From NCBI RefSeq assembly GCF_963678635.1, contig NC_087069.1:38124071-38188070 (forward strand): a DNA stretch of 64,000 nucleotides, in the 5' to 3' direction. Position 1 is the first letter of the stretch. Each line of letters begins with the position of its first letter. Under the pieces are notes generated by a model. That model did not search any database. It was not told the DNA's origin and was given only the letters and a program-made list of their open reading frames with translations. The position numbers and the translations under genes are program-made. Of this stretch, positions 12,298-24,400 are shown in pieces. The DNA comes from Symsagittifera roscoffensis. Taxonomy: Eukaryota > Xenacoelomorpha > Acoela > Convolutidae.

Positions 12298-12380
12298 CGT
12301 TGGGGGATTCGAACCCATGACCTCCTTCCCTTGAAGAGCAGCATTTCTTACCTGATCTAGCTCGGTGTTTTGCATCTCGA
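12298..12380 (-). repeat. tRNA-derived SINE-like head
   Basis: On the minus strand an A-box-like TAGATCAGG is followed about 45 bases later by a B box GGGTTCGAATCCC, the layout of an internal Pol III promoter. The ends do not pair as an acceptor stem, so it is not an intact tRNA gene. No second copy is in the window, so SINE membership is inferred from the promoter alone. Confidence 0.5.
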
Positions 12381-15300
12381 ATCTTCTTCCTTGCCAATCT
12401 TCCTTGACTCTTGATACAGATTCTCTCCTCTTGTTCGAATCTCAGCTTAGATGAAGTTCTGCAATCTGCACGCTGTATTCTCAACTGCGTGAATCCTGAG
12501 GTTGTTTTTGAATATCTGCCTACTGACGAATCAGACTAAATAGAGACACAGACACCCTCAAAACACACATAAACAGAAAAATCGATTGTCAAACGGTGCA
12601 CTAGGAGCAACTAAGCCGATATAATGTAGGCCAAAACCTATCAAGCCGGAAAAAAAAGAGAAAAGAAAAAAAAACAACTAGCAAATCGAGATAAATTACA
12701 ACCAACAAAAAGAAAAAATCGAATAGAACAGTTGGTTGAAATGCTAACATGCACAAAAAATATCTGCAGAGGTGAACTTCTAGGAACAAAATATAGTACT
12801 GCCGATTGCACTACCCTTGCCTATCGCAAAACTTATCAAAAAAAAAAACATAAAAGTTGAGGAAAAAAATTAATGGAAAAAACTGGAGGCACCAAAACTT
12901 TCCCAAGTCTCGATAAAAGAAACTGGTGACCCAGCTAAGTCTTGAAGTACCTGTGTAATATTTTTGATGCAATAATATTATACTGATGCGGGATGCAATG
13001 GATAAAACCAAAACTTCAAAAATTGGACTTAGCTCAAAACCTTAGTTGTTTCTCTACTAAAATAAGTTTGGAATTTTGCCATCAACATTCCTAACATTCT
13101 TTAAAAAACTAACAAATTGCCATTTCTATCGGAACAACTCTCGCAATCGATTTTTTGAGTGGAACCTTCCTTCATCACACATCTCACATTTGATAGGGCA
13201 GTTTTTAGGAAAAGTCAAAACTTTCCTAAAGAACGAGCGAAAACTCAAAAACGTGACATTTCAATATCCATAGTTTGTTTTCGCAAAAGTAGGCCGTGAC
13301 CGCGTAAGCAGTGCCAAAACCAGTTTTCTCGATTGAACATTTAACCTAAAAATTGACAGAGTCGTTTTTGAGAAAACTCAAAAAACTTCCCAAAAACGGA
13401 CAACGTTTGAGAAGTTTGACATTTTTGAAAGCCATAACAACTTTTTCTTTAAAAAATTGTTTATGCAGTCAGATTTCAAAAACCTGTTGTTTCGATTTAG
13501 GATGACAGATTTCAAACACTCAGATTTCATAGGGTAGTCCTTAGGATAAAGCAAATGTTTTTAAAAAACGGTTAAAAAAATCAAATAGCTGACTTTTCCG
13601 AGGGCCACTACTCGAGATGAAAAAAATTGGGCTGTTGGTTGTTGAGAAAATATCGGTCAAATAATACCCCGCAGATTTTTCCGAAGGAAAATCAAAATCA
13701 GTAAAAGTTCCAACAGTATTAATTAAGCTTTTACTAATTACTGAGCGGCCATAAAGCAAAAAACAACAACTGGGTAGAGCCATTAAATTTTGCAACAAAA
13801 ACCTCTTGAATTTGGAAAAAAATATAACAATCATTTGCTTGCCTTTTAAGCGACACAAAATAATGTTGCTTAGCCGATAAAACATAGGCCGAAAAAACTT
13901 TTAGCGGAAAAAAAAACAAAGAAAAAGCCAATGAAAATTTACAACGTCAAGGCTATTAATTCTACAAATTACAGCAGGAGTAAACTAAAAAGACTTGCAT
14001 CTACGATGAACATTGTTGAGAGCCGAAGAAAACTCTGATGAGGCAACTAAGCGGACAAAACATAAGCAGACAAACGAAAGTCCAATACTTCAATTTTTCC
14101 TGGAACATAACATTGTCAATTTCTTACATACTGAAACGAAACAAATTCCGGCCGTGACTCTAAACCGTGACCGTAGGGTTCAAGAGCAACCGCGTTACCT
14201 CCAGGCCAAATGGAGAGGAATCTTTAAGTTGTTGCGGTTCAATAATAAAGCAAGAGCAATTTATTGTTCGAAAAGTTGTTTACGCGAAAAAGTCTTGTTC
14301 CCAAATACAATCTGGAAGAAACGCGGATTAAGGAAAGAAACCGGGACAAGGAAAAAAATAAAAACAAAAATTTGAAAATAAGAAACCAAGCCGAAAAGCA
14401 AAAATGTCGGTAAATGTGCTGACCCAAATGAGCTACAAAAACTGAAGCGATTAACTATCGGAACAACAACAAAGCTAATAGAGATTTGAACAAGGAAACC
14501 GAAAAATGCTTCAACTTTGCAGTTTATAAGAGAAACCATAGAAACATATCCCAAAGCTCTTTGAAGCGGGACCTCAGTTGCATTAATAAAGCGGATATAG
14601 TCCATCCCAATCATGTTTGATATCGCCAAATTAAAACGCAACAGCATAAAAAATTGAGCCCTAATGCTAAAAACAAAACTAGCGACTTCGCCTGGAAATA
14701 CAAAAAAGAAACGATGTTACAAAAAAGTTGCTTGTAAGAAAAAGAAAAAATCTGCGAGCAGTTTCTTTTAAATTTATGAATGCCTTTATAAATTTCTCAT
14801 TACTTGACAATAGAGATGATTGCTGTTGATGCTTTTTTCTTTATCATTATCGGGGCGCGGAGAATCTTCAATTTTTCGTTGCTTCTTTGCACTGGGCGGG
14901 GAAGATCTATTCGGCTCACCCATCCTAAATACCATGCTTGTACAAAAAACTTTAATCTGAAAAACAACTCTGATCAGAAATTATTAAGTACGCAGACCAA
15001 CCACGCATGAACTTTTTAATTTTATAGCAGCCTTCCCGTGAAATCGTAAAAATCCAATTGAAAATTTGTTTACCGTAAAAAATCCAAATGTCCAAAAAAA
15101 GTACTAGAAATCCAATTGAAAACCGCAGTTTATCATTGTGAACTTGCAAAACCTGAAACTATCGCAAAATTAACTTCAAAACATTCTTGTTTTTTATGAC
15201 CACGCCAAGGGTCGCTTTGCATTTATTCATTACTCCAACGATTCAGCTCAACCAAAAAAATTTTGATCAAATTTGAATGTTTTTTGGCTTGAACAGATTG

Positions 15301-16739
15301 CAGAAAAAGACAAGGTTTGATTTATTTCAAACTGTTTTCAAAACAATCGAATAAAAAATAATCAACAATTTAAAGCGTCAACTTTTGAGATAGTTTTAGG
15401 CTTTTTGGACGGTTTCATGTCGCTTCAAATGCTATGAAACTTTGAAACATGGAGACTAAGCGTAGCTTCCCATCACTTGCGATACATCACAAACATAGAA
15501 TGGCATTTTAGCCGACGAAATTCTACATGCAAGTGAAAAATTAGGAAAAATATTTTCAAAAATGGTCTACACAAAAGCGAAGCTGATCTTCGCACCACTT
15601 GTATTACAAAAATGAATGACTATCGCGAAAAACAGTTTAAATTTAATTATTTAAAAATAATTTAATGAAAACGGGCTCATATTTAATCTACTATGACAAA
15701 AATCATACTTTCCGATTGCACTTAAAATTGCGCTTATCACATTCCAGAAGTAATCTTGCAGTGATGAAAGCTTGTAGTTGGAATCGTGAGCGTGAATCCA
15801 TGGTAGCACATTGCAGAATTCCTCTGACAATTCTTTGTTTTTGTATGATCCGCGCAATTGAAGCCTATTCAGTATATACTTTGCAAAAAAACTGTGAGAA
15901 AGGAAGTTATCGAAATCAAACTAGAACAGTAAGTAGAACAGAATGTTCCGACCACATTGATAAACAAAAAAGTGTTTTTTTTTAAATTTAAGGTAGTTTT
16001 TATTGAGAGTAATATGATGAAAGCACTACACAAACGCGTAGAAAATTTAAAATTTAGTTATAACTAACGACGAGGTGACTTTAAACAACAATAAACAAAC
16101 AAAAAATAATACGAAGCAGTTAGACCAAGTGTTCCTAGCCTAAAGGACCGATTTTCATTTAAGAACCGTTACTCGATCATTTCAACCGGTGCATACATTT
16201 TGTCTTTCTTTTTTCTGAATATGGAGCTAAGAACAAAACCATGCAATACTTCTACTTCTCATGAAATTTTTTAAAGCTTACCTTGCTTAATTTTTCCGGA
16301 TAACTTCAAATATTAAAACTGCATTATCGGAACCGATGAATTTGTAACTAACTCGTTGTCTCTCTGCCTGAGAAATTTTGTTTGGATACCGAGCTTGCTT
16401 TAATTCCACAAAACCAATCAAATTATGCGACTAACCCCACATAAAACCGTTCACTAGTTTCTCACAAAATAAGTTACCAGATTAAGAGATTTGCGTTCAT
16501 TTTTTGTGTATGGGTCTAGATTGAATTAACGTCCTTCAGATTCTAGGACCAAAAAAAGGTGTAGCCAGCAGTTTGGCTGCAACTATTGAATAAACTGAAA
16601 ACGTATTAGCTGCTTGACAGTAAATTCGTAGTGTTACATACAAAACATTCCTCTAAATTTTCAATTGGCTTCTCAAAATCAATGAGATTTAAGTCATAGA
16701 AAAGAACAAAAAGTTGTTCTTATTAAAGTTTTTCAATCA
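12381..16739. other. no gene recognised; dispersed repeat remnants
   Basis: It contains fragments of a dispersed family (about 12600-12740 and 13850-14300) also seen at 25400-25850 and 63230-63500. Shared phrases include TAGGCCGA, TTGCATCTACGATGAA-like stretches and CTCTAGGCCAA. No gene motif was found in the short open frames. Confidence 0.45.
13850..14300 (+). repeat. dispersed repeat, copy 1
   Basis: Colinear with 25400-25850. Shared blocks in order are AAGCGACACAAAA, ACTTGCA-CTACGATGAA, GACAAAA, CATACTGAAA, CCGTGACTC or CCGAGACTC, and GTTACCTC-AGGCCAA. It is strongly diverged and has no intact frame. Confidence 0.6.
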
Positions 16740-17141
16740 ATTTGGCATCGGAGTTTTCCACACAAAATCAGGCGGATGCTCTGACGGCCATTTTTTTGTC
16801 TTTTTCGGCACCTCCAGAAAGTGATCCTGATAAACATGTTGTCCCGCTTGAGGCCAGGGTTTAACTGGGTACTCTTCTAACAAAGGTATTCTTTCAGGGT
16901 TCGATAACTTCTCTGCTAAAAGCGGGTATTCCTCTTTTTCGGTTAAATATGGGTTGAACAAATGACGTGCTGAATCCCGTTCGAGATAAAATCTCTTCGC
17001 TAATTTTCGGATATCGTCGCGAATGATTGGTCGGTAGTTTCGCTTTTTGCCCTTGAATTGGTGACCTGTAACACGTCGTGTGGTTAATGGTCCAACCATC
17101 CATTTGAAATAGTGTTTTCCTAGACATTCAGTTAGATGCAT
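16740..17141 (-). CDS. unrecognised small basic protein (133 aa), single open exon
   Basis: The first in-frame ATG (17141-17139) follows an in-frame TGA, so the start is either there (MHLTECLGKHYFKWMVG) or at a later Met. The protein is rich in Lys, Arg and aromatic residues, with no membrane segment or signal peptide. It has a basic central stretch (KGKKRNYRP), a charged helix (RDDIRKLAKRFYLERD) and a proline-rich end. Its coding-like composition stands out from the AT-rich surroundings. Size and basicity would suit a small mitochondrial or ribosome-associated protein, but I recognise no family. It lies 1.3 kb downstream of DDX11 on the same strand. Confidence 0.5.
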
Positions 17142-18433
17142 AGTAGCAGTCAATGCATTTCAATATTCTAAAAAATATTCAACTTGACATTCCAGGAACC
17201 CCGAAAATTTAACCAAACGGTTTTAAAATAAGATTCAGTTTTTCTCCTTGCAGAACTTGAGACGCAAAAGTAAAACTATCCAAATTTGAACTATTGAAAA
17301 TTGAAATGCATAACTTTAATTAATTGTGCTCAGTCAGTTCAAAATTATTAGACCTTTTGTTTCAGCTAATTAGATTCAATTATTGTTCCGATCATTTGAA
17401 AGATGCGAACGACCTTAGCATTCGAATGTTTTATAGTTTTCTTTTTTTAGCTTTTTGTTTTCCACGTTAAATCAGGTACCACAAACAATCATCGGAATGA
17501 GTCGAGTGATATATCATATTAAAGCTTTTGCAGTCGTGATTCGAACATTTAAAAATTAAAAAAAATCAGTGCCGAGAAAAACCGGTTTGAAATTTTTGAT
17601 TTTTCGTCTAATTTTGAGCGATTAAAGCGAGCTAGCAGGCTTATTAGAGCAAATTAGTAGTAAAAAAAAACACCAATTTCTTATTCTAGCGCTAAAAAAA
17701 TAAAGCGAAATTTGATGTCAAATTTTGTTTGGCGCCATCTTGCGAATGAAAGAAACACTTCTAAAATTCAAAAAAAACTCAGCAAAAAAATTGAATAATT
17801 TTTTTCAATTTGTCTGACTATTTTGTTTTTATTAGTAACTTTTCGAGGAAAACAGTTTTTTAATATTCCTATTTTAGATTGAATAACAGAAATTTCTAAA
17901 GTCTAATCTTTCGTTCAGATCCTTTCATCACGCCACACAAAAAATCAAACTATTTAAAAAAATGTTAAGATTTTTTGAATAATAAAGTCGGAACCTTCTG
18001 TTCTACTTGCACAGAAACCGGCTATTCTTGTTTATATTCGTTTTCAATAGAAAATTGTTATTATTATTTTTGGTGGAATAAGTAAGACCCAAATTATTAA
18101 CCTCCAGCTCCAATGTGTTATGAAATACTGGCCATTTTCATTTTAACACAATATTTCCAGGAGGAAAAAAGAACCAACATAAGAGTTTCTGAGCTCTTAA
18201 AATCAACATCCAATCAAAACTTGAGATAAACGTAATCAGAAAACGCAAAAAGGCCCATTTAGTAATAACTATTGAAATTCAACTATTAATTCCAAACACA
18301 AAATCAGATATTAAATTTCATCGCAGCAACATTATTTTTTTATTTAAATATTTAATTAATTTTTCATTCACTTAGGAAAACAAAACAACAAAAACACAAG
18401 CAAACAAACAATATAAGAAATTTACTGGAAAAA
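17142..18433. other. no gene recognised
   Basis: AT-rich spacer between the small ORF and the DDX11 stop codon. Nothing conserved was recognised. Confidence 0.45.
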
Positions 18434-21400
18434 TTATAAGTTTCCTTTCCATTTATCTTTGAAGAAATTATTAACATCGCCGATCACAGATCCAAAATTA
18501 TTGCAACAGCGTATCGATTCTTGCATCCAACTAGGTAATTTATTCTTCACATTTTCTCTCGCAAATCTTTGATCCACTAATAAAACACACGCATAATCAT
18601 CCTTATGCCTTATTGCTCTTCCTATAGACTGGTTTACCGATTTCATACACAAATTTTCATAATGAGTCTGGCCAAGACCATTCTTAATTTGATTTAAGAA
18701 GTTCATTTTCGCATTCAATTCTGGTGACTTGATATTCGGATAGGGCATTCCGATAACAATTACACATCGACCGTAATCGTCACTGAAGTTAATACCTTCG
18801 CTCATTTTGCCGCCCATAACTGCAAAAAGAATTGCCCCTTTCTGCGGGTTCAAATCAATTTGCTTCTTGTATTTCTCAAAAACAGTATCACAATCTGCGC
18901 TGGCTCGCGACTCCTTGAAAAATGGCTTCCTTTCTATCAGACGGTCCAAAATTTTATCTCGAGTGAGTACTTTTGAGACTTGATTTTCGAAATCATAGGA
19001 CGGAAAGAACACTACACAGCCGCCTTTAATTCTGGGAATAACATTGAGCAAAAGTCTTCCAAGCTCAACAAAAATAGCTTCATTTTGTCTGTCTTTGTAT
19101 GAAAATTGTAGTTGTTCGTTAGTTGGTCCTTTTTCCACTATCAGCGTGCGAATTTGAGATTTGTTCACAATATGGCCACATGAAAATAGATGCACTTTTG
19201 ATTCGTTCACGCCTAGTGCTGAGAAAAGCTGATGTGTGAATTCTTCGAATGGCTGCATGGTACCTAAACACCAGAGAAATATCAAATAGTCGGCAATTAT
19301 ATATTTTTTAAGTTAGTCATATCTCAGTCGCTTTGTTTGCCTGCTTTTCATTGCATATACCAGCTTTCAAACCAAAAATTAACTGACTCTGCTGGTCTAC
19401 ATTTAACTGCTGCATTACACTGAATTCTTCTACTACTTGAACAAAAATGCCACTTTACAGGAGCACTTCAAATAATTTAGCTCAAGTGAAATTAACCACC
19501 ATTTCAAATTGTAAACAAAACATATCAAAATGACTGACCTCCAGCTAAAATCACAGATCTAGCTTGGGTCACTACATCAGCAAACATATGCGCCGGATTC
19601 AAGATGAAACTCTTGACTGAATTATCCGCAACTGACTGCCCACTTTTCTTCACTAGAACCTTACAGTTTAGCTTCTCGTCAGAAATAAGCACTTCTAAAA
19701 ACGACTTGAATTGATATATTTTGCATTTAGATCCAATCTGTGTTGAGCTGCCATTATGCAAATTCAACGATTCTTCATCTGTTGCTGATTTTTCTGGTTG
19801 CGAAGTTTTCTTTTGAGCCTATAACGTAAACAGTGTTCTCTTCACAGAAGCGAAGCGCAAAAAAAACGAAAACTCTACGAACAATTAGTTTTCAATACGA
19901 AGTACCAAGAAAGTAGCTTATGCGGAAAAATGGCCATAACCTATATAACTGCTTTCACTGCGCTAATTGCGACCAAACTATTCAAACTACGGCCAAAACT
20001 AATGAACTGGTCTGAAACAAAACCAAAGCTACATTACTACCAAAACTAATAAGCATTTGAAAAATCCTTAAGCCATGACTTGAAAAAATTAAATATTTTT
20101 CGGAAAATAAAAGCCCCTGACATCATGAGAGGAGCTCACTGCCATCTATGCTTCTGCCTCGTGCTTTACTGTCTGATGTGCTGGATATTTTACAGATAAT
20201 GATTGGCTTCTAGATAGAGCCCAATCGTGGTGATAGATTTGTTGTGCTCAACCGCGCAAAAAGGAAGAACGATTTTTGCTCCATAGTTCCCATGCTCTGT
20301 TTGCTGAAAACTATTTTAAAATTTTTCAGCTTACTGATCAGGCGATTCCCTTTTTGGTTAACTGACCCAGCCCAAACGCTTTCGTTTTTCTGATACATTA
20401 ATTTACAGCACTACAATCTACTAAAATACTTGCAGAAATAACTGTGAAAAAAACGCTTCTCAGAATTTATAACTCACTTTTTCTTGCGTGATTTGATTTT
20501 CCTTGATTTCTTTAATGAATCTTCCTATTGCGTTTCCACTTTCACTCTCAGACTTCGATTTGAGACTAGCATTATTTCCAATTTTTTGATTTGACACTTC
20601 ATCGATAGTCGGGCAACTTATTGCAAATCCTGAGAGTTTTCTGCAGATTTGGCTTTTCTCAATATAAACTAACAGCTTGTACAGGTTCACGTGATCAAAC
20701 TCCGCCTTGAACGTGAACGAATTAACTGTTTCCAAATTTGACGAATTTTCAGTTGATTTCATCTGTTTTGGATCTTGGTTCACTTTTCCGCCCAAAAATC
20801 TCAAACATTGATTCAAAACAAGCATTAATTGCTTCAAATAAACTAAGTTTTTACTTTTCAATCTAGTTTTGTAACATTGCATATACGCATTCAGTTGTCG
20901 ATACAGTTGGTAAAAATCAAGCGCATTTAACTCAATGCTTTGGACGCTCGCCAAACTTTCTAATAAATTGTGCGCTTCGTCAATAATAACAACATTTTCC
21001 TTTAAACTGATCCCTAAAGCTTCTCGTGTGCTTTTATGTAGCAAAGCTTGATATGGTAAGGCTAATACATGCATGGATTGAGCTGCAAATCGGGTCGCAT
21101 AATACGGACATGCTGACAGCTCTTCGCCTTTTTTCACTATATCTTCAATATCTGAAGTTTTGGTTGAAATATGCTTTCGCAACGAATCAATTTTACTTGA
21201 ATTATAGAACTCACACTTTTTTAGACCTGTTGCATTTTTTCTTCGTTTTTTTGCTGGCATCGAATTTTCTATATTATCGGCGTTATCGAAGTCGGACTTC
21301 TTGATTTTATCTTTATTAATCATTTCCAAACAGGCTTCATTTATAGCGCTAGAATGTTTCAAGTTCACAATTGATTTATTGATACACAAATTAGCCCGAC

Positions 21401-24400
21401 TCCCCATTCCAATAGCCGTAACATTACTTCCAAATTCTGTTTTATTTAATTCTTTTATAAACTGTGACAACTGAGAATGAGTTCTACTGCAAAACAGTAT
21501 TTGAGGCAACTGTCGTTTATACGGAGGATCTTCTACTTCTTCGGATCCCAAATCTGGGTTTCGGTATGCATTTTTGTTTGAATTCGTTTCTGAGTCACTG
21601 CTGTAATCTTCAGGAGCTAAATCATCTGTTTGTTCATCTCTGAAGTTTTGAGCGTCTTGCAATTCTTTGTCGATATCTGAAAAACATGTAAAAACGTCTA
21701 CAAATAAACATAGACCAGAGGAACTGAAAACATTCATAACTGAGACTAGAGGCCCAGCTAAAGCTGGAGTGGAGGTACCGGTTTGATAGTTTTTGAATTT
21801 GTTGTACTGATGCGAGATGAAATAGGTAATTTCAAAATTTTCGAGAAGTTTCAAAAAATTACAAAAGCGGTCGAAAAACAAAAATTTGACTTTTCCAAAG
21901 GCGTCACTTTTTTTCTTACAAAATTTGAGCGTAGCCGTTTATGCCCAGGAGCTTCCCACAACCTTTTCTACTCGTTGAAACCAAAACCTCAGATTTGTGA
22001 GGGTAGTTTTTCAGAAAAGTCAAGTTTCAAAAATTGGTCACAAGATTGAAAATTTGACGTTCTGAGGGCCATAACTTGGGCGAAGCCGCTTATGCAGAGG
22101 AGCTTCCCACAATCTGTTGCATTCCTTGAACCCAAAATCTTAGCTTTGGGAGGAGACTTTTCGAGAAAAAGTAAAAAAAAATCCGAAAATATGGGTCAAA
22201 TTCCCCCCCCCCACACACACTTTTTCGAAGGCTGCAGATAGTAGGCTAAGATAAAATGAGATTATGGGAGTATGCAGACACATAGGGCAGAGTATGCAGA
22301 CATGCATCCAATAAATTCTCATACTAGAGGCCAGCTGAAGCTGGAAAAACCTGTTTGATAATTTGAATTTGGGCGTTACCGCTTATGCAGGGAAGCTCAC
22401 CACAACACGTCGTTTCGATTAAAACTAAAATCTCAGATTTGTGAAGGTAGTTTGCGAGAAAAGACAAAAAATTTCTCAAAAAACGGCCAAAAAATTGCAT
22501 ATATTTTCATAATACCTGTTTTTACCAAACGAATCGATCTATAGTTAAGGGCACCTTTAAGCAGAACGTTGGGCGTTGTTTGATTTTGAACTGTTTTTAG
22601 AATGTTGTAACCGAGCTTTATTATGAACACGGTAAAATTAGAAAGTTGTAACCGGGCTATAAATTCGACACATCGAAACTAGCAAAAGGGTGACCGAAAT
22701 GAATGTTATAGAGCTACGCTCTGTCTATACATATTAAAAAAATGAAGTAATTTTGTGAATATGAATTCGAGGAGTGCTATCGGCCATGTGATTTTTCAAA
22801 TTTCGCCAAAGTGACCTGAAAAAAAGGGACAAAAATATAATTCAGTGACTTCTTCGATTCCTTTGCAATTTTAAGGATCTTGTTAACTTCCCCCCCCCCC
22901 TTTGGACCTTGTTAACTATTCCCCCTATGCATGTATTATTTCTGACAACAATTTCTGTATAAAAAACATGCATTTCAAAAAAATCAAAAATCAATTGGGA
23001 TTTCATTTTCGCGCGTTCGTATTTGTCTCACTTACTATTTACATAACAACTACATAAAAAAAATTAATTATATTTACTTTCTGAAAATATTTTTAAGCTA
23101 TTGAAAATGTGGCTGCCCAAGTTGAATTTCTGAAAATCGAAATAGGGGAGAAATAGTTAACAAGATCCAATTTTAGTTCCATTAGAAGGTTACATAGAAA
23201 CACAAGCATCAATTTAAACTGAATTATTTCGGGTTAACTTTCAGATTTCAATTACGGCCCCTTTTAATCAATAGTACCGGAGTTTTCTGAGCACCAAAAT
23301 TCAAATAAAAATTGCATTCTAAATAAGTAGCATTTTTCTGTTTAACACGTAATCAATTTTGACTTAGCATCAACTATTCCAACCGTCCTTAACATGCGAT
23401 AATCATTTTTGCAAAATCAAAAATTTAATAGCCTGCATCAGTAGTTGCGTTATCCTTTTTTCTTCAGGTCGAGAAAACTTGATAGGGTGAGTAAATCTAA
23501 TATGCTTAATTTGATTTGAGAGATTAGGTACCGATCCAGAAATGACTATACAGCTAGTCTTTAAATTTTGGCGCATCCACCAACCAATCATCGGGAGAAA
23601 AAAGCGGAGACAAAGCAAGGTAAACGTCGCTGTTGATCGCTGAGACCAGAAAGAAATTGTGAAGCAAAACAGCAGACATCCAGAGATAACTACTAGAATG
23701 AAAAAAGCCAACTTAGTCAGAACAACGCGAACAAATGATAAAAAAAATCTTTATTTTGATCTTACAATTAAAACACTTTCTATCTCCTATGGGTATTAGT
23801 GACTTATCCCTTCTACTTCATTTACGGACTAATTGAATTAACGTTAGCACTAAATTCTCCAGTATCAGAGATTTTTTCAAAATGACCTATCAAGACAGTA
23901 AGTAACATCAAACAGTTGATTGGATAAGATCGCCACAGACTTCTGCATCCACTGCGAACAACATCGAATGTATCCGCAGCACTATAACAAGCTGAAGTGT
24001 TTGGAAACCATCTGTGTTGAGACGTCTCTTCATCAGTGATCAACTTAGTTATCAGACCAATTAGACAAGCAAGAGTCGCAAAGCAACTACTATTCTACTT
24101 CAAATCAATATATTTATGATCTCACTCACTTGCAGTTCGTATAAAAAATCGGGGTGATATATTACAATAGGTGGTAGGTTCATTTTGAATAGCTGGATCG
24201 CTTTTTGTTATACATTGTTTATAATTTGTTTCAAAAGCCAAATTTTTTGGCAAAAGAAGTGTAAACTTTGAATTTTTGAATAGCATTTCATCCGGCAGAG
24301 TAATGTATTTACAAAAACTATCTTAGTAGTAGTATAATTGATTGAAAATGAAATGACTATATTACGCATTAGAGTTCTCAAACTTAATACATGCACTACA

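Noticed and set aside
12298-12380. Intact tRNA gene on the minus strand
   Set aside because: A and B boxes are present, but the ends do not form an acceptor stem; better explained as a SINE head.
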